Shown here: positions 12,098 to 24,471 of the stretch, one piece after another
Layout: each line of letters starts with the position of its first letter
Position numbering within the stretch: the stretch's first letter is position 1
Assembly: GCF_037325665.1 (NCBI RefSeq)
Contig: NW_027125858.1
Location: forward strand, 1-64,000
Reading direction: 5' to 3'
Origin: Littorina saxatilis
Taxonomy: Eukaryota > Mollusca > Gastropoda > Littorinimorpha > Littorinidae
DNA length: 64,000 bases
Program-made: the position numbers and the translations under genes
The notes under the pieces: generated by a model
Told to the model about the DNA's origin: nothing
The model's input: the letters and a program-made list of their open reading frames with translations, nothing else
Database searches by the model: none

Positions 12098-12973
12098 TCA
12101 TTCACCCCCCTCCCTCATCCCCTCCCCCTCACTCACCCCCTCCCTCATCCCCTCCACCTCACTCAACCCCTCCCTCATCCCCTCCACCTCACTCACCCCC
12201 TCCCTCATCCCCTCCCCCTCACTCACCCCCTCCCTCATCCCCTCCACCTCACTCACCCCCTCCCTCATCCCCTCCCCCTCACTCACCCCCTCCCTCATCC
12301 CCTCCACCTCACTCAACCCCTCCCTCATCCCCTCCACCTCACTCACCCCCTCCCCTTCACTCACCCCCTCCACCTCACTCACCCCCTCCCTCATCCCCTC
12401 CACCTCACTCACCCCTCCCTCATCCCCTCCACCTCACTCAACCCCTCCCTCATCCCCTCCACCTCACTCACCCCCTCCCTCACTCACCCCCTCCCTCATC
12501 CCCTCCCCCTCACTCACCCCCTCCCTCATCCCCTCCCCCTCACTCACCCCCTCCCTCATCCCCTCCCCCTCACTCACCCCCTCCCTCATCCCCTCCCCCT
12601 CACTCACCCCCTCCCTCATCCCCTCCCCCTCACTCACCCCCTCCCTCATCCCCTCCCCCTCACTCACCCCCTCCCTCATCCCCTCCACCTCACTCACCCC
12701 CTCCCTCACTCACCCCCTCCCTCACTCACCCCCCCTCACTCACCCCCTCCCTCATCCCCTCCACCTCACTCACCCCCTCCCTCATCCCCTCCACCTCACT
12801 CACCCCCTCCCTCATCCCCTCCCTCACTCACCCCCTCCCTCACTCACCCCCCTCACCCACTCCCTCCACCTCACTCACTCACCCCCTCCCCCTCACTCAC
12901 CCCCTCCACCTCACTCACCCCCTCCTCCTCACTCACCCCCTCCCCCTTACTCACCCCCCCCCCCCCCCCCCCC
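12098..12973. repeat. higher-order repeat copy 3, partial
   Basis: This third copy is truncated. It follows copy 2 with a deletion of about 30 bp (internal landmark spacing is 1,268 rather than 1,298), then dissolves into irregular units and a poly-C run. Confidence 0.75.
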
Positions 12974-13069
12974 ATAATGTCAAATTGTACCCCTTACATT
13001 TTGTGTCAGTGTCAATTTGAGGCGGCCAACACGAGCATTGCTCCTCGACCTACACCATCCTCCATCACT

Positions 13070-13798
13070 ATGGCCACCAACTTCAACAATGAAGCCGAGA
13101 CCCAATTCGACTTCTCCTTGGAAAATGAACAGGACTCCACCATCCACGCCAGCCAGTACCACACCTCCAGGGAGCTGGAACTGAACAGCATGAGGGAACA
13201 TGACAGCATCCTCGAGATCAATCTACTACCCGCGAACGCGGACGCCCCTAACCAAACCCTTCAACTGAACCAGAAACCAACCAAAGAAAGGGTAAACCCC
13301 ATTCTGGAAAAACTACAGGAAACGTTCAAATCTAGAACGAGCTTAACCACAGCAAAACAATCGATAACACTCGCAATTAAGAAGAACCGTTGTGTACCCT
13401 TTTTGAAAGGGGCCACCGACTTCAACCCAGGTTTGAATGGCTCAACTGCAAGAATGCAGGGGCTTAGAGAACAATTTCGGGACATCATAAGGGAAAACAA
13501 CAATTCCCTCCAACACCACTTCGCCGAATTCCTCGAGGGGGAAATTGGAAACGAGACAGAAACCATCAAATGTCTCCGCGATGAAGCCCTCGCCATCGCC
13601 GGTAAAGATGAAGAAACCCTCAATATGCTGAAACACGGCCTCCAAAAATTCATCAAGGATGAACAAACTTTGGTACAACGCCACCGTGACTACGAGGAAG
13701 ACAGGGAAAGACGCGAACACCGCAACCAACAACGAAAACGGCCACGGGACCACTCAACAAGTGACTACAGAATCCCTAAGCTACCAAAGCGACATTAG
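13070..13798 (+). CDS. unrecognised basic-tailed ORF, possibly transposon-encoded
   Basis: The frame is open from 12977, directly after the poly-C run. I place the start at the ATG at 13070 because its context ACTATGG fits the Kozak rule; the upstream ATG at 12977 lies right on the satellite border. The 242-residue product has an acidic N-terminus. A middle part (about residues 85-135) reads like a compact helical domain with NRCVPFLKGA. The C-terminal third is charged and coiled-coil-like, ending in a basic patch (QRKRPRDH, KLPKRH) that could be a nuclear signal or bind nucleic acid. I recognise no family. The composite repeat that follows at once suggests it may be a mobile-element ORF such as a nucleic-acid-binding ORF1. 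A host gene is not excluded. Confidence 0.5.
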   Translation: MATNFNNEAETQFDFSLENEQDSTIHASQYHTSRELELNSMREHDSILEINLLPANADAPNQTLQLNQKPTKERVNPILEKLQETFKSRTSLTTAKQSITLAIKKNRCVPFLKGATDFNPGLNGSTARMQGLREQFRDIIRENNNSLQHHFAEFLEGEIGNETETIKCLRDEALAIAGKDEETLNMLKHGLQKFIKDEQTLVQRHRDYEEDRERREHRNQQRKRPRDHSTSDYRIPKLPKRH

Positions 13799-13950
13799 GC
13801 AAAACTTGTGTCTAAAACCTACACTCCGGTCTGCCCTCGGGCGGACCACCCTCATCTTCCAAAAAGGGATGAATTGCTTCGTTGCTAAACCACACAATGA
13901 AACAACCAAGACACCCCCTCCCCCTGTCAACCTGTACATACAGTACACAG

Positions 13951-14400
13951 ACAAAATAATGAGAAGGGTTGAACACACAACCACACCACTCCCCACATTT
14001 ACCTGTACCATCAGTACACACAACAATACGGGAAAAAAAACCCGTTAAAGGCACGATGTACTATACAATCACCAAGCCTTACATAAGCCTCAATCACTGA
14101 GAGGACAGTACACACAAATACACCCAAATAAGGGAAATGAAAAATAGTCATCTATAAATGATTATTCTGAATCGAGGAACAAAAGTGATGAGGATATGGG
14201 TTTGAATAGTTGTCCCCTGACGAGGCTACCTTTCAGTTTCCCCAGAACACCTCCATAAAATCACAAAGAAGCTATCCTAGCTATTTGAAACTGTAAATAT
14301 TGCCGAAAAGTACTATAATTGAGAGAGGTACTTAGGGATCTCTGGGCTGCCTACTGCATTTGCTGGGTTTGGCAGACCCTTGATATTTTACCCCCTATGG
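13951..14400 (+). repeat. direct repeat block, left copy
   Basis: This block of about 450 bp recurs with clear similarity at 15708-16130. Both contain ATGATTAT, GATGAGGATATGG and GTCCCCTGACGAGGCTACC in the same order. Both end in the motif CTGGGCTGCCTACTGCATTT followed by GGCAGACCCT. Such flanking blocks occur in DIRS-like, Penelope-like and HINE/pearl-type elements. I cannot decide between them. Confidence 0.8.
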
Positions 14401-14483
14401 GTGTTTGTGCGTGTGGGTGTTTGTGCATGTGTGTGAGTGTTTTAGTATGTGTGTGTGTTTTAGTATGTGTGTGTTTTGATGTT

Positions 14484-14645
<162 letters not shown>

Positions 14646-14795
14646 ACAGAGAGAGTGTTGATTTCATATGACAGTAGTGAAAGTAATGTGTAGAGAATTG
14701 CATAATCAAATAAAAGGGGGTAAAACATGACACATATGAATAAAAAGTAGCAAACATGTGCAATAATCATGACTTATTGGTGTGTGTGTGTGCAG

Positions 14796-15028
14796 GTGGA
14801 GATCAAGACTTGACAGAAGTTGTCAATGCTAGCAGACAACAAGAAAGCTTGCGTCAAGTTGCCATGAATATCCATAACAAACGACTAGATAGACTGCTGG
14901 AAGTCAATGGCATGGAACGACAACAAGTATACGGGGATGGCAATTGCTTTTTCAGGGCAGCAAGCTTACACCTTGCCACTCGCGATCACTGTACTCTAAG
15001 GCAGGCACTGGGTGGCCACATGGAATAA
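14796..15028 (+). pseudogene. OTU-type cysteine protease exon fragment
   Basis: The reading frame contains QQVYGDGNCFFRAAS, the signature D-G-N-C motif of OTU cysteine proteases, followed by LRQALGGHME and a stop at 15026-15028. A pyrimidine/GT-rich stretch ending in TGCAG at 14795 makes a plausible splice acceptor with phase 1 entry. OTU proteases remove ubiquitin, and OTU domains are also carried by Helitron-type and other eukaryotic transposons. The exon sits inside a composite repeat between an inverted motif pair (14336-14400 and 15098-15166), so I read it as mobile-element cargo. Only the N-terminal catalytic segment is present. I see no downstream exon with the catalytic His. Confidence 0.6.
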
Positions 15029-15097
15029 ACGTTCTTTTCTACCTGGGATTTTTCAGCAACTGCCATTCAGCAAACCAGGCTAGAAAAGCAATATCTT

Positions 15098-15166
15098 AGG
15101 GGGTAAAAATCAAGGGTCTGCCAAACCCGGCAAATGCAGTAGGCAGCCCAGAGATCCAAGAGTGGG
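15098..15166 (-). repeat. inverted copy of the CTGGGCTGCC end motif
   Basis: This is the reverse complement of the 14336-14400 motif (ggatctctgggctgcc ... ttttaccccct). A third copy, in plus orientation, ends the right direct block at 16081-16130. The first two together bracket the OTU exon as an inverted pair. Confidence 0.85.
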
Positions 15167-15705
15167 AACGTTCAGCCTCCACTATCACAGCTACTGTGAT
15201 CATAACCCTCAGAATTTGTGAGGTACACATATACAACAAAAACCTCAGTCAATCACTGAGAGGTACTTTAACTCAATCTGCCTCACATTCAGAGAGCAAC
15301 AGCCCAACCAAGGGCAATATATACTCATCACCGACGGGCAAAACAGCCTTGACTACCGATCTCTACAATACGTTCACCTTCAGTGGGAACGCGCAGCCTC
15401 TACTATCAAAGCTACTGTGATCATAACCCTCAGAATGTGTGAGGTACACACACAACGAAATACTCAATCACTGAGAGATACTTCAACTTAATCTGCCTCA
15501 CATTAGGAGAGCAACAGCCCAACCAAGGGCAATATATACGATCTTCTCACCACCGACAGGCAAAACAGCCTTGACTACCGATCTCTACAATACGTTCACC
15601 TTCAGTGGGAACGCGCAGCCTCTACTATCAAAGCTACTGTGATCAACACTCAGATCTCGTGAGGTACACTACAAATCATACAGAAATGATTATTTGTTTG
15701 TGGAG
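15162..15705 (+). repeat. 221 bp tandem repeat, about 2.5 copies
   Basis: Units begin GTGGGAACG at 15162, 15383 and 15605, with periods of 221 and 222 bp. They share AGCTACTGTGATCA, CACTGAGAG and CGATCTCTACAATACGTTCA. The third unit merges into the right direct block. Tandem core repeats between flanking blocks are the layout of HINE/pearl-type elements known from molluscs. Confidence 0.9.
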
Positions 15706-15707
15706 AA

Positions 15708-16147
15708 ACAAAATAATGAGATGGGTTGAACAAACAACTACACCACTCCCCATACCTACCTGTACCATTAGTACACATCAAAATACGGAATAAACCCGTT
15801 AAATGAACAGTGACATTTATAATCACTGAGCCTCATATAAGCCTCAATCACTGAGAGGACATTTGGGTAATCAACCACCAGTACATGCAAGTACACCCCA
15901 ACAAGGGGAATGAATAATAGTCATCTATAAATGATTATCCTCAATCGAGAAACAAGATGATGAGGATATGGATTTGACTAGTTGTCCCCTGACGAGGCTA
16001 CCTTTCAGTTTCCCAAAAAAAACTCTATAAAATCACATTTTCAAAGAAGTTGTCCTAACAGCTTGAAACTGTAAATCTTGCTGGGCTGCCTACTGCATTT
16101 GCCGGGTTTGGCAGACCCTTCATTTTTAACCCCCCCCCCCCCCCCCT
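15708..16147 (+). repeat. direct repeat block, right copy, with poly-C
   Basis: This is the second copy of the 13951-14400 block, diverged by substitutions and small indels, and it ends in the same GGCAGACCCT motif. A run of about 17 C follows at 16131-16147. Confidence 0.8.
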
Positions 16148-16696
16148 TTGTGCTGATTTAGGAGAGAGAAACCATCAACGACAACAATACCACCAACAAC
16201 AACAACAAACTCATACATAGCAAAATATAAGAACTGTGACCTGATCAAAAGAGAACATAAAGCAGCTGTGGATTTGTGAGTAAATGTGCAGTGAAACCCA
16301 TTGAGCAATGTGAACAATTGTGATTCTTTACTGGATTTTGGATTGTATTGTTTCCATTGAAGTTTAAGGTAAGAGTGATGTGTATTACCCTTTCACTAAC
16401 CAGACATATTCTGCATGTCAGGTTTATGTTCATGTTTTGTCAACTTTGATCCATATAATTATCAGTAAATTGCATGATTTTGCACACAACACAAACAAAA
16501 AGATGTAAAACAATAACTGTATTTTTCGTTCATGTCATAGTTCTGGTACAAAAACTAAGATGTGATATTTTTTTTAACCTAAAAATAAGTTAATCATGCT
16601 CACTACATTTTATTGTATTCTACCACAGCTTTCCCTTGAAATGCTCTGGCCTTGTACAATTATTTGTATGCCAAATTCACTTCAAACCACTACTCC
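16148..16696. other. no feature recognised
   Basis: This is AT-rich sequence with short CAA-rich stretches near 16170-16210. I see no supported gene. Confidence 0.4.
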
Positions 16697-17545
16697 ATAT
16701 CAGAGACATACACACAGAGATGCGAAGCGAGGGCCGCTCGCGTGAACTCTTGGGTTACCGCGGCGCTCGGTCAGCGTGACCTCGCGCGATTGTTAGCCAT
16801 CATCCCTTACGTTGTTTGCTTGCTCTCTGACACCGATTTGAAGTGCTTTTCTGTCATATTTCTTTGGATATATCCAGCTTCAGACGAGAGATATCAGTGG
16901 TAAGTTTACTTGATTCCTATTCTGTAGCTTCAATAGTGTGCACACGAACGCATTTGAGAGGATTGGGTTCCCGAAGTGAGTCAAAAACGGTTCCTTCGGT
17001 TCTTGCGGCCATTGTTTCTAAGTCCATTGTGCGTGGAGGCAATGTTTGGGAGCTAATATTTTCTTTTGTGCGCAACTTTCTGGCAAATGCATTACTGGTG
17101 TATACATTAATCTGGTTTGTATAATTTTTGACGCGCTGTAATTAAATTTGATGCTTTTAAGTCTCACTCAAGTGGTTCTCGCACATACACTGGCGTGTGG
17201 ATAAACAGTTTTTAAGGAGAAATGAGCGAAATTGCTTACTTTAGGATTCATCTTCTAATCACCAAATGATGCAATAATTTTCTTGTTGTGATTTTCTGTT
17301 TCTCTTGAGTGCAAATAATTAACAATTTGCATGTTTTATTATCTATGATTTTCAATGAAACAGTTATAACTCTTTAAAAACACAACACTTGGCGCCAGTG
17401 GGAGGACGTTACTTGCCCCTGCCGTAGGCGAATATAACGCGAGCTTGGCGCCAGTGGGAGGATTACTTGCCCCTGCCGTAGGCGAAGATAACGCAAGCGG
17501 GAAGACAGCGCTTCGCATCTCTTCTATCTATGTCTCTGGCCATAT
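16697..17545. mobile_element. inverted-repeat element of about 850 bp
   Basis: The left end reads ATATCAGAGACATACACACA then GAGATGCGAAGCG (16697-16729). The right end, reverse-complemented (17509-17545), reads ATATGGCCAGAGACAT... AGAGATGCGAAGCG. These are imperfect terminal inverted repeats sharing the exact 14-mer AGAGATGCGAAGCG. The interior is CpG-rich at the left and has a 55 bp tandem duplication at the right. I find no transposase, so it would be a non-autonomous DNA element. No target duplication was recognised. Confidence 0.55.
17391..17500 (+). repeat. two tandem copies of a 55 bp unit
   Basis: Each copy contains CTTGGCGCCAGTGGGAGGA, then TTACTTGCCCCTGCCGTAGG and CGAAGATAACGC (or CGAATATAACGC). 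The copies are nearly identical. Confidence 0.9.
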
Positions 17546-19114
<1,569 letters not shown>

Positions 19115-19193
19115 CCACACACATTTACCTGCAATACTTCAACGAGACAGAGAAACGGATAACAACTTTATAGTCCAATTTAATGAAGCACTG

Positions 19194-19250
<57 letters not shown>
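19194..19250. repeat. (TA)n microsatellite
   Basis: This is an almost perfect alternating TA run. Confidence 0.98.
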
Positions 19251-20240
19251 GAGTGACATTTTGGTGAAAAACGAATACAGCTACAGATCTGTATCAATGT
19301 TACTGTCGTTCTCAACCACCTCTTGTTACAAGAAGTGTAGACGCTTGTACGGCTCATGCATCTTCCTCATACGTACGTGATATTATATTTTAGTAATTTC
19401 TAGTATGCTCACTGTCAGCAAATGACAATAGACATGTCGAAAAAGTGGATTATCAGCATCTATCCAAATAACGGTTTTGTTACCGTCTATTTCGACAAAA
19501 ACAACATTTCGAAGAGACCCCGCGAACTAGACAAAGCAGCCGCAATGGGAACTGGATCGATCCGATCTGATTATGCCTGTCAGTCAAAGCATTATCGTGA
19601 CCTGGGTCAGCCAATCAATCACTTAGGTGAAATTAGTTCACACAACAATCTCAAAAGATGGACCATGTTGAACATGCGTTTCGGGTGTTTTTGAGAGAGA
19701 GCGACAGATTTTTGAATCGCCGTCAGACAGAAAGGTAATGACGTTATGTTGATAGATTAATTTATGTTCCTTCGGTTTTCGGTATGTAGACATAGAAAAG
19801 CCAGATCGAGGCTTGTGGTCGTCGCGCTCAAGTGTGGAGCACGGACGTTACGATGTTTGGTAATGTATCTAAAATACATTGAATACAAGTCATCCAACAA
19901 ATTTACAAACGTGTTTGAGTTTGTGAGCGTGCTTTCTAGCTCTTTTAACACGTTATAATATACACTGAGCACAACAAGTTAAGGATATTTTTTCAGTGGT
20001 ATAGCCCAGATGTTAAACAGCAGTTTGTTGGTCAGAAATATACGCGTATTTGAAGATCAGTCTTTCTTCTGCTCAAAAATGTGCCTCTTGAATCTGAGTA
20101 ATATTTGGGTATGGTGTCACAGGTCCGTGACCACGCCTACCCTCAAAAAGGGCGTTTTTTGACGGCATGATTCACTTTCAACCGTCAAAACAGTGACTAA
20201 AACTGAATGATATTTGGTGTCTCACCTAACACTTCATACA

Positions 20241-21124
20241 ATAACAATAACACTAACAATAACAATAACAACACTTTATTGTCCATTAAAATATTACATA
20301 ACAAGAAGGGCAAAGCCCATATGACTCACATGCTTGACCTTGACCTTTACATGACCTTGACCAAGGTCATCCAAGGTCATGCAACACAAAGCTGTTAATT
20401 CAAGACATAGGAAGTACAATGGTGCTTATTGGCTCTTTCTACCATGAGATATGGTCACTTTTAGTAATTCACTACCTTATTTTGGTCACATTTCATAAGG
20501 GTCAAAGTGACCTTGACCTTGATCATATGTGACCAAATGTGTCTCATGATGAAAGCATAACATGTGCCCCACATAATTTTTAAGTTTGAAACAGTTATCT
20601 TCTATAGTTCAGGGTCAAGGTCACTTCAAAATATGTATACAATCCAACTTTGAAGAGCTCCTGTGACCTTGACCTTGAAGCAAGGTAAACCAAACTGGTA
20701 TCAAAAGATGGGGCTTACTTTGCCCTATATATCATATATAGGTGAGGTATTGAATCTCAAAAACTTCAGAGAAAATGGGAAAAATGTGAAAAATAGCTGT
20801 TTTTTAGACAACATTTATGGCCCCTGCGACCTTGACCTTGAAGCAAGGTCAAGATTCTATGTATGTTTTTTGGGGCCTTGTCATCATACACCATCTTGCT
20901 AAATTTGGTACTGATAGACTGAATAGTGTCCAAGAAATATCCAACGTTAAAGTTTTCCGGACGGACGGACGGACGGACGGACGTCCGGACGTCCGGACGG
21001 ACGGACGGACGACTCGGGTGAGTACATAGACTCACTTTTGATTCGCATGTGAGTCAAAAATGGAAATTTTTCTTCGGCACACCCTGCCTGCCTGTAAACG
21101 ATTATAACAACAATTGTATAGGAC
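20241..21124 (-). mobile_element. LINE 3' tail inserted in the left arm (itself split)
   Basis: On the minus strand the two pieces (21124-21061 and 20301-20241) read ...TATGTAATATTTTAATGG, then ACAATAAAGTG and (TTATTG)n-like repeats. That is a polyadenylation-like signal plus a short simple-repeat tail, as in non-LTR retrotransposon 3' ends. It interrupts the arm between CTTCATAC and CACATTGCGTTC, which are contiguous in the right arm. Confidence 0.55.
20302..21060 (+). mobile_element. TGACCTTGA-rich element, copy 1
   Basis: The element starts CAAGAAGGGCAAAGCCCATA and ends GCATGTGAGTCAAAA. Short complementary ends (ACTCACATG and CATGTGAGT) are set slightly inwards. It is packed with TGACCTTGA and its complement, and carries a (CGGA)n tract near 20958-21010. 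A second copy lies at 29211-30055. This copy lacks about 86 bp between AAGGTCA motifs that copy 2 keeps. It has no coding capacity that I can see. Confidence 0.85.
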
Positions 21125-21499
21125 ACATTGCGTTCAAATCCGTCGCGCAGTCAGTCTGATCAAGCGTGTAAAAGAGAGCGACCACAATCCTGAAAAACAG
21201 CAACAAATCCAGGGTTTTGTGGTGTTTTTGCTGGGAAGCTGCAGTTGATTTGCAATACATCTAAAACTTCAAATAGCAGCCTCTCCACATTTCACAGAAC
21301 AATGACAAAGACCCTCATCTGGATTCGCGCTTATAGTACTTGGAGCAAACAAAACCCGACAATGGACGTTGTAACGGTTTTCCGTTAAAAATGTGCAAAC
21401 GTTCGTAACGTCCTAGAAACAAACGTGACATGCACGCAACTTTGTACACTTGCAACACCTGATGTCATTACATGTGTGCCAAGTTTCAGAACCATTCCT

Positions 21500-22440
21500 C
21501 CATGGGCCCAAAAGAAATAGCCTCATGACTTTGAAGAAATAAAAAGTAAAATCTCACTCCACTGCACTGTTCTATTTTTAGACGATGACGTCTGCAAAAC
21601 TCATATCAAGGTGGCTGAGTGATCAGGACACACACTTTCCACTATCAAGGTTAATTGCACAAAGCTCAGCGATTGAAACCTTTTTTCTTTATGTAAGATC
21701 TGCTGTTAGGTGGTGTTGTTTTTAATTGTCTTTGGCACGGTATTCTGGTGTGCAAGCGCGTAAGTTTATGCATCTGTCTGTCTGTGACTACGTGTGTGTT
21801 TGTATACATGTGTGCATAATAACAAAATAATCCGAAGACCTCCAAATAATTATACTTTTTGAGTGTGTGTGACTGTGCCCGTAGCTTGATGTTCACTGTT
21901 TACGAATTAGGGGACAACCAAAAAGGCGTTCTCTCTGTGTCATAACGGACAGATAACGATTCTCTGTAAAGTAGGCCGTTATGACCTCGAGACAATGCTC
22001 TTACAGACTTGGCGATGTCCATCTCCACAGCTCTATTTCGTAGCATTCCAACTGTCTGATTCGTTACAGAAAATGCCATATTGTGTATCGCCGCTATCAA
22101 GACGACGATGAGAAAAACCCAGTGTTGCCTCCAGCTGATGTCATATGTTTTGGAATTATATGACGTCATGACTGCATTCTTCTGTCTTTTTGATTCGTTG
22201 TCTTCTTTACTTCTTTCTTATACAACACAGCTGTGTTCAAAACACGTGAACAATTCTTTTCTGCAACTGTTACTGAGCAAGTTGTTCGCATCATCCGTGG
22301 AGGCTATACGCATCCTATCGGAGAACGAGAAACAAAATTATAGAAAAAAGTCCATTTAAAAAAGTTGCGCGAAAGACACCAGGGATAGTATTTTTTTCAC
22401 CTCTTTTTTAAACGATCATAACCTTTGAGCCTGTGAAAGA
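21500..22440. other. core of the long-armed element, no known transposase
   Basis: The longest frame here is an 89-residue minus-strand ORF at 21900-22169 with one hydrophobic stretch (HWVFLIVVLIAAIHNMAF). I recognise no family. It might be a captured exon or chance. Confidence 0.35.
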
Positions 22441-23120
22441 ATGTTTCTGAAACTTGACACACGTGTAATGGCACCATTTTGTGCAAAGTGTACATATTTG
22501 CGTGCATGTCACGTTTGTTTCTAGGACGTTACAAACGTTTACACATTTTTAACGGAATACCGTTACAACGTTCATTGTCGGGTTCTGTTTGCTCTATGTA
22601 CTGGAACATATACTGATGAGGGTCTTTGCCATCGTCCTGTGCAATTTGGAGAGGCTGCTATTTGTAGTTTTAGATTTATTGCATATCAACTGTAGCTACC
22701 CAGCAAAAACATCACAAAAACCCTGGTTATTTTGCTGTTTTTCAGGATTGTGGTCGCTCTCTTTTACACACTAGATCAGCCTGACTGCGCGACGGATTTG
22801 AACGAAATGTGTATGAACTGTTAGGCGAGACACCAAATAAACTTTCGGATGTAAAAAATGTAAACTATTATTCAGTTTAAGTCACGGTTTCGACGGTTGA
22901 AAGTAAATCATGCCGTCAAAAAAAGCCATTTTTGAGGGTAGGCGTGGTCACATACCTCTGACGTCATACCCAAATATTACTCAGATTCCAGAAACACATT
23001 TTTGAGCAGAAGAAAGACTGATCTTCAAATACGCGTATATTTCTGACCAACAAACTGCTGTTTAACATCTGGGCTATACCACTGAAAAAATATCCTTAAC
23101 TTTTTGTGCTCAGTGTATAT

Positions 23121-23726
23121 GGCGTACATTGAGTGACGCAATTTCACTTGAAACTTCATAACTTTGACAATTACACTTTCAAGGTAGTAGGTCTTCATTG
23201 CAAACGCAAAGGGTGGGTGGTGCCTTACCGTTCTGTAGAGCACCCACCGACAAAACTGGTGTTTTTGTATTTTTTAGATAAAGAGTGTATTATCTGACAG
23301 CATTTGAAGTGTCATTCTTCAGAATAAGTCAAGCTGATAATTGTTATTTCCAATTTTTACTTTGTCTTGTTTATTTTTAGCTTGATAAACAAAAAAAGGA
23401 TCCTGTCTGAACGTTATAACATTTATAAGGTCACCTAGAATCAGTCCTGATTGGTCAAAAAGCCATATGGTGTAGTGGAATGGTAATAGGCATCATTAAC
23501 AAATTGTATGTCCCGTGCAAATGGCTCGGGGTTAAAAAACGTTAACGAAAATATGATTATAATTATGTTTTCCATCCGAACTTGACCTTGAAATATGACT
23601 CTGGTCATCCCTTAAGGTTGTGAAACCTCAGAAGTGTATAATTGTTCAAAGCTCTGGCTCCAAATAACAACAATGTCAAGAAACAAACAATGTCAACGAC
23701 CTGATTGTTACGAAACCAACACCAGA
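23121..23726. other. no feature recognised
   Basis: This is AT-rich sequence. A degenerate TTGACCTTGAAATATGACT motif near 23581 resembles parts of the degenerate repeat further on (24880-25310). Confidence 0.35.
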
Positions 23727-23736
23727 ACGGTGGAGG

Positions 23737-24051
23737 ACCGGCACGGTTGGCCTAGTGGTAAGGCGTCCGCCCCGTGATCGGGAGGTCGTGGGTTCGAACC
23801 CCGGCCGGGTCATACCTAAGACTTGAAAATTGGCAATCTAGTGGCTGCTCCGCCTGGCGTCTAGCTGGCATTATGGGGTTAGTGCTAGGACTGGTTGGTC
23901 CGGTGTCAGAATAATGTGACTGGGTGAGACATGAAGCCTGTGCTGCGACTTCTGTCTTGTGTGTGGCGCACGTTATATGTCAAAGCAGCACCGCCCTGAT
24001 ATGGCCCTTCGTGGTCGGCTGGGCGTTAAGCAAACAAACAAAACAAAAACA
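23737..24051 (+). mobile_element. tRNA-derived SINE with 11 bp target duplication
   Basis: The head has RNA polymerase III box-like motifs: an A box around TGGCCTAGTGGTAAGG (about 23749) and a B box GGTTCGAACC (23791-23800). A unique body follows, then the 3' end TGGTCGGCTGGGCGTTAAG with a (CAAA)n-type tail. Direct repeats AACGGTGGAGG flank it exactly (23726-23736 and 24052-24062). The tail sequence is one I recall from molluscan SINEs. The element is complete and looks recently inserted. Confidence 0.92.
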
Positions 24052-24471
24052 AACGGTGGAGGTTGTATATGTTAACGTAAACGGGGAAGAACCGTGAGGC
24101 CACAATGAAGTGCCCTGTCATGGACTGAGATACATCAGTCGAGCTGCTGTAAATTTGCCATATTCTCCAAGCAATGTTGCAAGAAACATGTCCAACATTG
24201 ACAAACAGTCCGACCAAACTGCATGCGAGTTTACTTGGTTACAATTCTGCACAATCGTATGACACCGTTATTCTCGGATCTGAGGACTAATAGCTTTTTT
24301 TCCCGTCACGCCGACGGCAGACGAAGTTTGCAGCAAATTAAAAGAGCAAATTCATGCCACTCTTTTGCAGCGTTTGTCCACTTTTACCAATTGACTGTGC
24401 AAAAAAAAATATTGAATCTGCAACAGGCAAAGACTATGTGTCCATCTCCGATAATTCTTCAGTTGACCTAC

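Larger units (their letters stand above)
5402..12973. repeat. 7.5 kb pyrimidine-rich minisatellite with higher-order structure
   Basis: The array is built from the 18 bp unit CTCACTCACCCCCTCCAC. Two related units occur: a 27 bp form with an extra CTCACTCAC, and a 30 bp form containing CCCTCCCTCATC. The plus strand is almost pure C, T and A, and the minus strand carries runs of five G. The proximal part (to about 7.0 kb) is mostly 18 and 27 bp units. From 7.2 to 8.8 kb similar blocks recur about 1,210 bp apart. From 9.5 kb on, a 1,298 bp higher-order unit repeats. All unit lengths are multiples of three, so long open frames such as (SEVEGV)n on the minus strand arise mechanically. These are best read as non-coding. 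The array ends in a run of about 22 C at 12952-12973. Confidence 0.97.
19958..23120. mobile_element. Tc1/mariner-ended element with long (~0.7 kb) inverted arms
   Basis: The left end starts ATATACACTGAGCACAA and the right end finishes with its exact complement. Internally ...CAAGTTAAGGATATTTTT matches the style of Tc1/mariner ends with a TA target. Arm similarity runs from 19958 to about 21500 on the left, once an insertion at about 20241-21124 is set aside, and from 23120 back to about 22440 on the right. It passes through matching blocks such as GACCAACAAACTGCTG and TCCGTCGCGCAGTCAG. The 0.9 kb centre encodes no transposase that I recognise. The element is therefore non-autonomous, with a foldback-like layout. 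Confidence 0.8.

Noticed and set aside
5400-12709. Long minus-strand open frames such as (SEVEGV)n and (MREGVSEGEG)n as protein genes
   Set aside because: They arise because minisatellite units are multiples of three. They start and stop at irregular units and have no non-repeat domain.
14205-14330. CTGACGAG ... TTGAAACTG as a hammerhead ribozyme core in the direct blocks
   Set aside because: The expected stem II between the CTGANGA box and GAAA does not form cleanly, and it is not conserved in the second block (15990-16075).
23737-23812. A functional tRNA gene
   Set aside because: Box motifs are present, but the cloverleaf is imperfect and the sequence continues into a SINE body with tail and target duplication.
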